From the NCBI GenBank assembly GCA_032622095.1, contig CP136069.1, positions 154,681,043 to 154,745,042 on the forward strand: a DNA stretch of 64,000 nt, written 5' to 3'. This DNA comes from Siphonodentalium dalli (Eukaryota; Mollusca; Scaphopoda; Gadilida; Siphonodentaliidae). The first letter of the stretch is position 1; the number at the start of each line of letters is the position of its first letter. Position numbers and translations under genes: made by a program. Shown in pieces: positions 32,806-45,144 of this stretch. Under the pieces are notes generated by a model. That model was not told the DNA's origin and did no database searches. It was given only the letters and a program-made list of their open reading frames with translations.

Positions 32806-34447
32806 TATGGAATCCTATTACGGCCACTTGCTAATGGCGCTTTCGGCGCACTTTTTGTCGCTTTTGGCGCGATGCGCCGAAAGCGACAAAATGTGCGCCA
32901 TTAGCGTTGTTTCGGCGCGCGCCGAAAGCGCCGAAAGCGCCGAAAGCGACAAAACATGCGCCATTACGGCGCACTTTTTGTCGCTTTCGGCGCTTTCGGC
33001 GCACCGCGCCGAAAGCGACAAAATATGCGCCATTAGTGCAATCGGCGCGGTGCGCCATTAGTGCATTCGGCGCGGTGCGCCATTAGCGCGGTGCGCCGAA
33101 AGCGACAAAATATGCGCCATTAGCGCATGTACAATTAAGTATGTGATCACCCCAGCAGGGGTGCCGGAAGAGGGGGCAGAGGGGGCAGATGGGGCAGCTG
33201 ACCCCCTGCCCTTGACCAAGGGGGCGAGCGGGGGCAGGACTTGCCCTTTTTTCTGGAGAAAGAAAATGCTTTTTGTGTGTTTAATCTCATGTTTTTACAG
33301 TAAAATGTGACTTTTTTTGTCCAAATACCACCAATTTCACAAGGAATATAAATGTTTTGTCACAAAACGGCCATAAAAACCGACAAATACCTTTAAAATA
33401 GGGATTTTTGCCACAATGAATTTATGGTTATTTTTCCGAGTTTGCGGAGAAAATGTCCTTTTTTTTCCTCAGAAAAGTGCCCTTTTTGTAGGCTCTGCCC
33501 CCCTGCCATTGGATGCTTCCGGCGCCTCTGCACATATCGGGCATGGCCATATGTACAATGTATAGGCCTATGTATCAATTTTAAAAGGGAGGGGCTGAAT
33601 TTTGCTGTAGATAGACCTCCAAATGCTATAATTTGTCATTATTCAGATTTAAAATTATTGTGGCCGTGTGGTCCTGGTCCCTCCTTTGTGGGTAGTTAAA
33701 GGTACTCAATCCGATCAGACGGTCCCAGGGATGTGGCTAGAGGGTCTCCGTTGGGGGTGTCCACCTTGGAAAATTCCAACTGCACCTCCTTGAATCAGAA
33801 TCAGACAAAACACAAATTTTACATAATTCCATTTGCATCCCCCCCCTTTCACCTTAGTGCTCATGCCTAATATCCTAACATCTAGTGGTCTAAATCCAGA
33901 CAAATGCACACGGCTATGGACAAGAGACCAGGACACACCGGGCTGACCATTGTTGTTCAACGCAGTGTGAGAAATCTTTTTGAAAACTGTACAAGAAAAT
34001 CACAAATCCTAGCATCTAGACTGGCCTCAACTGAAGCTTGGGTCAGCTGCCCACTCTGCCCCCTCTTCCGGCACCCCTGCTGGGGTGATCACATACTTAA
34101 TTGTACATGCGCTAATGGCGCATATTTTGTCGCTTTCGGCGCACCGCGCTAATGGCGCACCGCGCCGAATGCACTAATGGCGCACCGCGCCGATTGCACT
34201 AATGGCGCATATTTTGTCGCTTTCGGCGCGGTGCGCCGAAAGCGCCGAAAGCGCCGAAAGCGCCGAAAGCGCCAAAAAGTTCGCCGTAATGGCGCATGTT
34301 TTGTCGCTTTCGGCGCTTTCGGCGCGCGCCGAAACAACGCTAATGGCGCATATTTTGTCGCTTTCGGCGCGATGCGCCGATCGCGCCGAAAGCGACAAAA
34401 AGTGCGCCGAAAGCGCCATTAGCAAGTGGCCGTAATATGATTCCATA
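32806..34447. mobile_element. Fold-back element with GCGCCGAAA-rich arms
   Basis: Arms of about 385 bp (32806-33190 and 34060-34447) are inverted copies. The tips are TATGGAATCCTATTACGGCC and its reverse complement with one change. Flanking GATAAC at 32800-32805 and 34448-34453 is a 6-bp direct repeat, a plausible target-site duplication. The arms are built from 9-bp GCGCCGAAA and GCGCCATTA words, then a CCCCAGCAGGGGTGCCGGAA block and G-rich sequence. The 870-bp centre has no recognisable gene. Frames reading Ser-Ala-Glu or Arg-Arg-Lys repeats on both strands are products of the 9-bp words. Confidence 0.85.
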
Positions 34448-36360
34448 GATAACTCCTAGTCGAATAGAATTAGAACAGTTTGAGGCATTAGGATATATAT
34501 GGATCGGCCTATTAATAATACGATCTGAAAGATGCCATTATTATAGTGAACCATGGCCGCCTCTGTAGTTACACGTGCTAATTCAACTTCCTTCATTTCC
34601 GCATTTCCTTTAGTTCATGATAACGTTCTAACCAGAATCAACATGGCACGTCGTGAGCTGTTATTAACTCCAACTATTACTTCACATTATGTTGTAAAAA
34701 GTTAGTGGACTGCGTTCCCCCATAATTTCATTCAGTATTCAGAGCCTGGATTCCAGAGTATATTGGACAATGGACATAATAAATCAAACTGATGACATGA
34801 CACCAGAAGACATCACTACCAATGGATTCTTCACCATGTGGGAAACGGGTTTATCAAAACGCGGGAATTAGTATTAAAATAAGTATTGTCTGTCTATTTA
34901 TGGCTCGTTTACCATTCACATTCTTTCATAATTCAAGCTGCAGGGTTAGATATGCAGAGCAGTTGCGCAGTCCCTGTTGATTTCTATAAACTTCAAAATA
35001 ATCACTAATCACGTGCAACCGGCATCGCGATAAATAACCATTGCCAAGAACCACTTTTCTTATACATAGAAATTTCTCAAAATTCCACATATGCTATGAA
35101 ATTGGTTGTGCCACTTTGTTGAATACCATCATCCATATCTCAGAGCCTGTTATTCACAATTTACCACTTTAAGCTTGATATGGGACGCTACCCCTTATAC
35201 GGATATATTACCCACATGTGGGGGTCTATTCTATTATGATCTACCATGGTTATCAATACGATTGAAACCTGCTAAGTTCAGCTAAACGAGGTTCAAATGG
35301 TGTTAACGTGCAAATTTAATTAAAGGTTACAATGCAACTAACAGTGAGACAAGCAGGCAAAGTGACAGCCTTATAATTAATTTTACTATTGTTTGTGTTA
35401 ATAAACAAGGTGTTGTTTCTTGCTTGCCAAGATTCATGGTATAGTTGAGAAGTACAATCCCACTTCATAGCTATCACAATAAACTATTGTGTATTGCTAC
35501 CTTATATGATACAATATATGCATTTTCTGATATGTCATAACCAGAATTAAAACCAATACTTATCTGCATCATCTGTTGTCATTTGATATGGTATCCACCA
35601 ATATTTCTCAATTAGTACTCTGTCTTACAGGCTAGACTTTGGGATGGTAATACTTGTCACTCAAGCTAAGATGGCGGTCTATGATACTTTCTAATTTTAG
35701 TTGGTTCAACACCCTCCACACTTATATCGCCAATTTGTATAAGAAATTAAAGCTATGCTCATTTACTTAAAATTAGCCGATAACCTAATTCCCATGATGG
35801 AATGACATGGAAATATTTGATGCTCTAACGAAAACTGACTTTTGTATTTTGAATGCCATTTTGGTAGCCATCTTGGATGAACCTGAAGAGTTCTGTTGAA
35901 GTGTGACAATAATTCCGTATGTGGCACGAATATTTCTTTCCCATCACTGAATTCCGCTCATTTCTTTAAATCTATTGCTACAATATCGGAATTGATATTT
36001 GACAAGATGCTATAATTCGGTTTTCTAAAGTGGATTTTTGACAGATCGAACATGTTTTGTACAATACAATGGCAGCACTACTTTGCTCAAGCAATAATTA
36101 AAGACAGAATTGTCACAATTCGCAGTCGCTACCAAACGGAAGGTCATTTACATGATATTCTTGAAAATCGCAAAAATTGTGATTTTCTGGTGCCATTTTG
36201 GCAGCCATCCTTGACTGGAATAATATTTTCCCGTGAATTTGGGTACTGTACTTTGAGAACAACTATTGATGAATTGCCCTAACTGAAAAAAATGTATAAC
36301 AATCAAGAAATATACGCAGAATTCAACAGTTCTTAGGACAACCCTATATCTGAACTAAAC
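34448..36360. other. Inner right part of the long-TIR element, non-coding
   Basis: No frames with domains. Occasional AAGATGGCGG/CCATCTTGG words occur. No promoter or gene evident. Confidence 0.4.
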
Positions 36361-36524
36361 TGATAATGACGTCATCTTTGTGACGTCATAATTCTCTCCA
36401 GTCGCGGACCTATGAAGTCTAACAAACTTTTTCCGACAAAGTAAGTGATATACTATCATAATATCATAGTCTCTACATTTGTTCAAAAAATTCCCACGAA
36501 ATTACATAAGCGACTCTACTATAT

Positions 36525-36930
36525 GTCCTCTTATTCTTCCTGATGAATGTCTTACTAATAGATCACATACATTGATATTGTAATGACCATTCAACAGTTT
36601 ATATACCTCGATTAGATCTCCTCTAAATCTTCGATATTTTAAAGACATCAGATTGAGTCTTATCATTCGGTCTCGGTAGGATAGAGTTTTGATTTGACGA
36701 ACTAGTTTTGTTGCTTTTCTTTGTATTTCTCTAACACAATGCCTTGATATTTGTGATGTGGGCTCCATACAGAGTTACAGTATTCGATGATAGGTCTGAT
36801 ATGATTATGTAGAGCGATTAGAAGGTGTCGATGTCCAAGTTCGTGAAAGTTCTATTGACTATGCCGATGATTTGAGAAGCTTTATTGTTTTTAGGATATT
36901 GTAGGAAGGCTAATCTGGCAGTGTCAAATT
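36525..36930 (-). pseudogene. CR1-like LINE C-terminal region, proximal part of split copy
   Basis: Minus-strand reading gives NKASQIIGIVNRTFTNLD, HNHIRPIIEYCNSVWSPHH, then IQRKATKLVRQIKTLSYRDR and LKYRRFRGDLIEVYKLL. These are diagnostic of the region after the RT domain of CR1/Jockey-type LINEs. Frame changes occur near 36770. The frame SSGRIRGHI runs up to the breakpoint at 36524 and resumes at 31239. Confidence 0.85.
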
Positions 36931-37369
36931 GAGCTATAGCGATGGGATATCTCGCAGGACAACACATTTCAGGTTTTCGTGGGGTGTGTATTCGCTGGAT
37001 GTCTTATAGTTGCAGTATGTAACTATTATGACCGCGTTAAATGCGTTCGATGTTCATGTATGAACAATGGCTGGGCCATGCACTCTTGAACATTTTATGG
37101 CGGGAACACAATGCCTCCGATTTTTGATCCGCATTTAGAAGCTTTCTGGTTTGGTGAATGAGAAACCTGCCTTAGTTTTTTGTAATAATTTGAAGGATTA
37201 GTTATTTTGACGGAATTTGGCGGTGCATTCATGTAACCAATATATTTTATATTATAATTTGTATTTATGGCTAATAATATGATCTTGAGGGCGTTACCAT
37301 TTCTGACTATGGTTTTCTTGTGATATACTAATGTACAAATTATCGTTTCGCCTGGGCGCTGCCATAGCG
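36931..37369. other. No feature recognised
   Basis: AT-rich sequence with no domain, repeat or splice signal that I can support. Confidence 0.4.
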
Positions 37370-37560
37370 CCGGGGATTCTATTTATAGAATGTTAATCAT
37401 TGGGACACATCAAAAGTTGTAGTGCTACCCCAAGGCCGAGCTGTAGTGCGACCCCGAGGCCGAGCCTGGTAAAAGGTGTAGTTGAGCATTTCAATTTCGT
37501 TTATTGTTGATTTTGGTTTGTGATAAGCTATGCCAATTACAAATAACATAAATGAAAAAG
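37370..37560. repeat. Repeat shared with 30290-30435
   Basis: Same block order as the copy at 30290, with an internal duplication of the GACCCCGAGGCCGAGC segment. Confidence 0.85.
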
Positions 37561-37789
37561 ATTCTATAATTACAGTCGTCGATTGAGAAATTCGTGGCTG
37601 TAGCGGAAGTGAATATATTAGCACAAAAGCTGCTGCAACTGTCACTACTCATGGGACTATAGTAGTGACTTGAAGCATGTTGTTTTATAATATATTTTTG
37701 CATGCATGATAAGGAAAAGTCTCCGTTGAACATCTTTGACACATTCAATACACAGTTTTTTTTTAATTATAGTCCTTGTAACTTACATG

Positions 37790-38260
37790 CCTCTTCACTC
37801 TGTTTTCATTGATATTTTATCACTCACCTCGTGTAAGTCGGTGTTGATCTAGCATGACGAGAATTCTCTCTTCGCCAGTATGTAAGTCCGACTTATATAA
37901 GCTAAGTCGTCGTTGTCAACATAAGATGGTTTAAAATTGGGACTGCATGCAGAACTCGAGCGCCATGTAATTTCGGTACGCATGCACGAGTGAATACTCC
38001 AGTAAATACTCTAGTATGATAAAACACAACCCAGAGTGTTTGGCATTTTTCGTATGTGGGACAATTTGCCCCGGACACTTGCCGCCCCCCCCCCCCCCAA
38101 TATGGACACCCCGTGCATACTCGCACATTTTACACGAAAACATTCCCATTGTAGAGTTCTCACTTAAATAATTTGTTGAAAAGTGGCATATGGCATACAG
38201 AAATATGAATAAACGACGATCTTGGTGAATATATCATACGTTGATAACAGTGGTATATAA
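37790..38260 (+). repeat. Repeat X, inverted partner of 57970-58400
   Basis: Shared blocks, reversed in the other copy, include CTCTTCGCCAG, TCCGACTTATATAA, CAGAACTCGAGCG, GCATGCACGAGTGAAT, AAAACATTCCCATT and TAGAGTTCTCACTTA. A 15-C homopolymer at about 38084-38098 is unique to this copy. Confidence 0.85.
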
Positions 38261-38319
38261 TGACATATTAATTACTATAACCAGTGCAATCCATGTATGT
38301 ACTGATAGTGTTTGTAGTG

Positions 38320-38788
38320 ATTCCACTCGAGCTATCGACTAGGGAATTCGAACTTTGGTACATACAGGTCTATTCTGCACGATATTGCATGCCACATCTC
38401 GCTCGGTCCACTGGTGGAGGTGCGGTCTGCGGGTGTTAATTTAGGCGTTCTGCGTACATTCATAGCGAATTTGACAAACCGCGTATGGGTTAATGGTACC
38501 CACTTTTAGCTGACGGAACCGACCGCAAGTTATGGGTTAACAGTGCCGTTTCCGCTCAAGCTATCGACTTGAGGATTGGGAACTTTCGCAACAGCTAGCG
38601 ACTTGCCCGATGGCGTATTTGCTGCATGATATGATGTCCCTTTCTGTGGTCAGGCAGCTAGGGGATGTGCGGTCGGTACCATTTTGGATTTTGCGTAAAT
38701 TAACACATACGTTGAATTTGCTATGAATTTACGCAAAAATGTCGAAAATAACACTCGCCAACCGCACCACCACCATAGTCCAGGAGAT
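38320..38788. repeat. Satellite S fragments (plus, then minus)
   Basis: Plus-orientation S runs from 38320 to about 38700. It then switches to a minus-orientation fragment (about 38705-38788: CATACG, TACGCAAAAATG, AACACTCGCCAACCGCACCA) that stops exactly at the tip of the large transposon. The minus orientation resumes on the far side at 56458. Confidence 0.8.
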
Positions 38789-38790
38789 AT

Positions 38791-41045
38791 TGGTCGACCT
38801 CTGCACCCCCCCCCCCCCCGGACTCAACTTCACTAATTTTCTTTCTTAATGTCTCCTCTAATCTTTTTCACTTGTTAACAAGAAAAAAAAGTGGCCGCAG
38901 AGACTCCAGACAAGATGGCGCCCATCATGGCAGCCATTTTTTTTATATGCACCAGGTCTCTTTGATCGCCATTATAATAAAGATGATAGCACATGCGGTC
39001 TTGTTTTCCGCCCGATTCGATATGCTAATATAAAACCCTTACAAATTAGCCAAAATTTCGACACCAGAATCCAATATGGCGGCCAAGATGGCCGCCGAAA
39101 TGTGAAAATATGCTATTTTTCTTACATGTTACCACCTTTCGTTTGTCTCTGTGGGAAAATGTTGGCATTATTGCGTCATATTATACATTTATCGTATAGA
39201 GGAGTCATTGGTGAACACATAGGGACCATAATATACATTCATTGCGGGATATTTTTGTCCGATATCACGTTTTCCAAAATGCCGGTATAATAGGTCAAAG
39301 CCGAATCTACGTTAATAACGCGATGTAATGTTTCGAATCAATGAATGTTATTGCTATTATAACAACACCCATGCATATATATATGTGCAGTATATACTCG
39401 AGCTAGGAATCCTCTTATACCTGAGTTGAGGAATATTTACCCAAATCCAAGATGGCGGCCAAAATGGCCACCAGAAATAGAAAAATCGACGAAAATCGCT
39501 GATTTTAACATCAGTGAGCATTATTGTCATGACAACTCCACACCTGCTTACTATTGTAAGATGGGAACACTTAGGCGAAGAACTTTCCTTGTACCACATC
39601 CAAATAAAAGTCCCCCAAATCCAAAATGGCGCCCTCAATGGCGGACAGATTTTGAAAAATCACCGAAATTCCCTCATATTCACATCATTTGGCATTATTG
39701 TCGAGACAACTCCATCCATGCGTACATTTGAGTTGGAAATACTGAGGTGAAGTAATTACCTTACATCTCATGTAAGAAATGGTTTTCCAAATCGAAGATG
39801 GCGGCCAAATGGCGACCGAAATTGAAAACACGCCTACATTCCTTTACTTTCTTAGGATGGGCGTTATTGTTTCGGGATTTCTACCCACCATTACAAGTTG
39901 ATATGTATGAATTATTCATTAGTGTTTGGCAAGTGATACTCACAGTCAATATGGCGGCCAAACTGGCGGCCAGAAATTGAAAAGAAGCCGATATTATCAC
40001 ATACTATTTCAACTTTTTGTCATAATATCGATTTGTATAGACGAAACGGTACACAATATAAGTCATCTATTAGTTCCAATGTAAGTCGTAGCCTTTTGGA
40101 AGGATGAAAACCCACAATCGCGATGTGGCATTTCAAAATCCATTCTCCACTAAGGGCTCATACTGGCCTTAACCGTATATAGGTGCGCCGAATAGTCATA
40201 TTATGACTTCCAAGAATCAAAACAACAGTACCTGAGCTTATTCTGAATTGCCACATTCAGCATTATCTAGACCCGTGTCCGTCTCTTCGTCAGATTAATC
40301 TATCTCACTCACAACAACAGTTTACTACACTTCTTTGTAGAAGGGTGCCACTAATCGGAATGTCTCAAACAATACATATGTCGGTGTGCAGCTCACGTGT
40401 TTTTTCGAAAGCTTGGAATTCTTAGCGAGCTTCATTCGTGGTATAGCTTATGGTATAATTCAGATGCTACATATGGGGTATAGGCGTCATCTTGTGTGAT
40501 ACACTAGAAAGGTATTCGGTCGATGCGTATACTAGCTTCCAGAAGGACCTATCTATCTGCGTATTGTCAGCTTTGGTGGCATAATGGGGATAACAACGTG
40601 TATACCTGGTGATCTTCCCGTCTCAATATATGGTTAACCAATTCACATACTCATCTAATGCACTGACGTACCCGGACAACTTCTGTATATGGCTTCGAAT
40701 GTTGAAAGCCCGACATTTGACGGATGTATTTTCTGCTAAGGCGTAGAAGACAATAATGCATAATATACCCAAACTCCTTGAACATGATCATAAGAACAAG
40801 CTTGTTGGGGTCCAGCAATCGTCTCACCGAACAGATCCAAGCAGATGATAACAATACACACGGTGCTAGTTTGTGGGTATGTGTCATGATAGTCGAAATG
40901 AAATTGGACCATGACTGCACCGCCCCTTATTTTGTTATGTTTTAGATTCAAACAGGATCTCATGTGTGGCTTTTCTTTCCTTGTATGCTAAGATTGTATC
41001 TTCCCATCCGTTTTGGAAGCCGTTCTTAAACAACTGCACAGGCGT
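38791..41045. repeat. Left terminal inverted repeat (2.2 kb)
   Basis: It pairs with 54290-56455. Landmarks are AGACTCCAGACAAGATGGCG, TTACATGTTACCACCTTTCG, ATACATTCATTG, GGTGTTGTTATAAT (reversed in the partner), ATCCAAGATGGCGGCCAAAA, and TTTCAAAATCCATTCTCCAC. It contains roughly 160-175-bp spaced AATCCAAGATGGCGGCC words at about 39069, 39444, 39613, 39788 and 39944. Divergence between the arms is perhaps 10-20 percent by eye, higher toward the interior. Confidence 0.85.
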
Positions 41046-41681
41046 GTGCCATTGGCTACTACTGTATAAGCCCCACCAAGACTGGGGTGTAGTCTTAAAG
41101 GCGATACCTTTGATAGTTGGTTGATATGTCATACTCACGCTGGGTGGTATGGTTCAAGAAAGTACAAATGCCATCAACAAAAGGGTGAAATGTTCAACGC
41201 GAAGAACATCCAGAGGAACGTTGATGAGCTCTTGCATTCAGTTCAACAAACGTTGGTACACAAAGTGATTTCACCATTGCGACTATTTTCCTGCATGAGA
41301 CATTAACTACTATATTCTAAAGTTATATATATAAAGCTATATGATCATAAAGGTCGCGTTCCCCAACGTCCACAGCCATTGCCATCGAGACTGTAAATTG
41401 TTCTTTAAATACATAGTGAAATAAATGCACCACAGTTCCTGACATTTTCTTGAATAATAAGCCTTTTTGCTGGGTCACGATTTTCAAGATGGCCGATGGT
41501 TCCATATGGTCCGATTCCTAGCTTTTTATCCAACCCACCGGTAATAGCCGGTAAAAGGTCAAAGTTGAGAAGTAGCAATCTTTTGTAAACATTCGACAGC
41601 GCGAACATTTTTATCAACATTTGACGACATAATTTCAGTTATTATTAGTACAACTACGGGTTTAAGAATTGTTTTGTGGCC
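41046..41681 (+). promoter_or_regulatory. Likely promoter region of the SAP-SWIM-YqaJ gene
   Basis: This is the unique sequence between the TIR and the first codon. It contains TATATATATAAAG at about 41324 and no other gene. The promoter role is inferred only from position. Confidence 0.3.
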
Positions 41682-42873
41682 ATGTCATCTACGGAGTTAG
41701 GTGACGATGCGGATATTCAGACGTTTAAGCGATGGACGGTAACAGCATTAACAGATTTTCTTCGGAAAAGAGGGTTGACTGTCACTGGAGACAAAGAAAC
41801 TCTTGTTGCACGTTCGTTTTCTGCGTGGGAAAATAAAAGACCAATACTACCATCAGCGGAAGAAAATAGACAGGAACGGCTGCGAAGCTATAAAGATCTC
41901 CTCGTTGTAAATGATGTTCGTTTACCTGACCCCATCAAAGAGTTGAAAACAGGTTGGTTCGATGAGAAGGATGGAAAGGTAAAATGGCCACCGACCATGA
42001 TACAAGATATCAGTGTTTATCTGGCCCAACATGAGCCAGATATAAAGAAAGCATCTCTTACAAAGCGACTGCTATGTGATTATAAAGAGCAAAGGGCATA
42101 CAGCTACTTTGATTCAAATTTTCTGGGTGACATATTTTATCACGGGATCAGCGACAGTAGCGATTTATGCTTTTTAAAAGCAGAATGTAGGCCATCGCAA
42201 AGGATGAATGATCCACGACACAATGTTTGGGTCTGCCTTGAGAAGAAATATGGTGAAATAAAGAGGGCATTCTGCAGTAGTGTCGCAGGGTGAGTGTGAA
42301 ATTAGTATGTACCATCAGCAGGTACTGTATTAAACGCCGAACAAAAAATATGTCTCCTCTACTCTATCTAGGCATACCGATATGGAATTTATGCCAAAAT
42401 TTTCATTTTCAATTGGAATGCGGGTCGGGTAAGTAAGTTCTTCTTGTTGTCGAGGTAACTATTGATAGGTAATCTTAACACAGCCTTATTGAGTAGTTTT
42501 AAGAACTTAATATATACTTGTACATGTACATGTATACTAGCATTTAATATAAATGAAATAAAATTAAATAAAAACTGAAATTGATGACAAAGCTACCCTA
42601 TTTTGGAATGAAATGCAAAGAATATCTAGTGACCCAAATAAGTGGCATACAGGTTGTACTGCGTTTTTTTTTTTTTTTAATGGGAGTAAATCCAAGCAAT
42701 ACATTATCTATATTATTTGAAAGAGATTGTTAGGAAATTATATTCTAGAACATGTACCGGTATGCTATGGTGTACGGTATGTCTACTTACAGCTGATAAT
42801 TACTAAATTACCATTTTATAAATCTAATGTACTAAATGTTAAAGAATGTGCTGAATAATTATCAACTCATTAA

Positions 42874-43144
42874 CACTTCCATGGGTGAAGCTTCCTGAAA
42901 TTTTGCCAATACAGTGTGTCAATGCATTCTGATATATACTAGTATGCTAGTCTCCCATAGAGAGCCTCACATATATAACAGAATGCACTGATCTAATAAT
43001 ATTTATCTTGAACTTGTAAGCTAGTCCATTATCTTACATGTATATATGCGAGGCTCCTTCAGAAGACTCGCATATTCATGTACAAGGAATGCACTGGCAC
43101 ATGATCTTTTATACTGCACCTTACTTCTGCCAGGCATGGAAGGG
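42874..43144. mobile_element. TTAA MITE family M1 in intron 1 of the YqaJ gene
   Basis: TTAA at 42870-42873 and 43145-43148 bound CACTTCCATGG...CATGGAAGGG tips. The interior has the M1 words ACTCGCATAT, GAATGCACTGGCACATGATC and CTCACATATATAACAGAATG. Confidence 0.82.
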
Positions 43145-43499
43145 TTAACAACTGTTATGTACTAATGGTTTAAATACTGGTATAAATAACAGTATAAATA
43201 ACAGTATAACTCTTTATATTCAGGTTGGGACAAACATGTAATCATATGGCTGCATTACTCCTGAAAGTTGACTTCTGTTGGCAGTATGGGCACATCCAAC
43301 CTGCTGTGACATCTCAGGCATGTGGGTGGACAAATCCAAAGAGAACACAGGACCAGTGATGCCAGCTCGTAAATGTGAGATGGAAATCAAGAAGCCAAGA
43401 GCTGAGCGAAAGTCTAGTAAGTCTTTTCTTCAACTTCCTGGTAGATTAAATGATAAAAGTTATCATAACACAGGTCTGCGTTGATGGCATTTACGGTCA

Positions 43500-45140
43500 A
43501 AATATTTCAGAAAGTAGAAATATATTAAATGAAATTTTTGGTATAAAAAAATTAAAACCAGACTACCGATAGATACGTTTTGGTAAACCAAGCTAACGGA
43601 AAAAATTTAAATCAATTTTGTATCTGAAGGTTCAAACTTACTGAGATGACATTTAGAACAGTTGATCATTTTGACCTATGGTAAGTCTCTGTGGGCAGGG
43701 AGGGCGGTGTTGGTGACAGGTCGGTAATCACCCCACCCCCACCCCCATCCAGAATCTGATTGTCATCTGAAACCATAATTATTCATAGTAATCAACTTCT
43801 TTTAATAGAGGGGTGTGGACCCACTGTTTCAGTCAGTAAATTGCATGGCACATTAGACAGCCATAGGCCACCCGCTGTTGCTGGTTCCAATCCTAATGCA
43901 GTTTGGTAATCTACTAAAAGTGAGGGTACTGAAAACTGATCCAATGTTATCCCATTGCCGCCGAGGCAGCAGTACTAGTAAACTACCAGGAATGTAACTA
44001 CTGGCTAGAGGAGGGTATCACCCCCCCCCTTTTCGGTACGCGGGATTCAGGGTGTTTTGAAGACATATGCGAGATTCATACCCCCGAATTAACTGGTATT
44101 CGGGTTCAAGCAAAACATCTTGGACACAGGTTTTGATGGTGCAAAATAATATTTTGTGCTAGTTATCTGTATGAATGAGTGGGTAGAATAGCTTCTTGGG
44201 CATATTCGACCACCATGCCATCATAAAGTATCATTAATACAATATTTTGTTTGGTAACGGGTGGGCAAGAAATCCTGGCAAGCGCCTAGGAAACAAAATG
44301 CTGTCCATTTGTTTTTCTGGGGCCTAGGATACAGAATTATGTCCAAATATTTTTCGGGGGGGGATTTTTTTCTGGTGAATCGGGTGGGGCAAGATAGCCT
44401 GGCAAGCACCTAGGAAACAGAAATCTGTCCAACTGTTTTCTGGGGGGGGGGTGATTTTGTTTGGGAACGGGTGGGGCAAGATATCCTGGCAAGCGCCTAG
44501 GAAACAAAATGCTGTTCATTTATTTTCTGGGGCCTAGGATAGAGAATTATGTCCATTTTTCTAGGAAACAAAATGCTGTCCATTTCAAACGACCCTTTGT
44601 TGAACTTATTATATGAACATTTCCTATGGGATAACTACTCATAACTGATGTTCCAGTATAGAAAGGGTTAAGGAGGAAGTTTTTATATTGTCAATCTACA
44701 GAAACATAAAAATAATCACAAACTGTTAAGGACAACCGGCCCTTAATAGATTAACCTGTCTATGTATCCCGTCAAATTATAGTATCACAAACACTCTATT
44801 CCAATATCATGTCAGGTATAATGGATCATAAAATGTCTATGTATGTGTCTATTTATCGCATATTATTTCTTAACATGTATTCAGGATTCACCCCCTCCCA
44901 AATTAACATGTATTCAAGATTCACCCCCCCCCCCCCAAATCACCCCCCCCCCCCCCCATCAAATTAACTGGTATTCAGGAGTCAGGGGGAGTGGGTGATA
45001 CCATCCCAGAGGGATTCCTTTGTGAGGGAGGGGTGTCCATAATTTAATTTCCAACTGCACCCACTCCCTCCTCTTGAACCAGACCAACCCCAGTCCAGGT
45101 ACACATACTAATTAACAGTGCTATTGTAGGGTAGTTACAG
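43500..45140. repeat. Intron 2 with ~110-bp tandem repeats and C/G homopolymers
   Basis: Units containing CTGGCAAGCGCCTAGGAAAC and AAAATGCTGTCCATTT repeat at about 44274, 44397 and 44484, with a fourth partial unit near 44560. G- and C-runs (44345, 44430, 44930-44957) and a repeated TTAACTGGTATTCNGG / AACATGTATTCAAGATTCAC phrase follow. A further MITE right end (GTATAGAAAGGG then TTAA) lies at 44656-44671. Nothing coding. Confidence 0.75.
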
Positions 45141-45144
45141 TTAA

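Larger units (their letters stand above)
31240..36524. mobile_element. Long-TIR element inserted in a LINE, TA-flanked
   Basis: The ends read GAGTCGCTTATG and CATAAGCGACTC with TA on each outer side (taking the first and last two bases as the TA). The inverted similarity extends far inward: the left blocks GAACAAATATAGAGAC, AAGTTTGTTAGAC-like, TCGCGACTG and TGACGTNACAAAGATG all recur reversed at 36360-36500. Deeper blocks around 31545-31620 pair with 36100-36215. Repeated AAGATGGC/GCCATCTT words occur at 31390, 31543, 31900, 32240, 35668, 35870 and 36190, as in the TIRs of the 38.79-56.46 kb element. No transposase frame is seen. The length is 5.3 kb, or about 3.6 kb without the inner insertion. 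I infer a non-autonomous element. Confidence 0.68.

Noticed and set aside
32777-34446. Frames with ESAESAESDK and RRKRRKR repeats
   Set aside because: By-product of the 9-bp GCGCCGAAA words in the fold-back arms.
39102-39290. 62-codon frame conserved in the opposite TIR at 55982-56170
   Set aside because: The match follows from the TIRs being copies. The peptide has no known domain and the frame is short, so I did not call it a gene.
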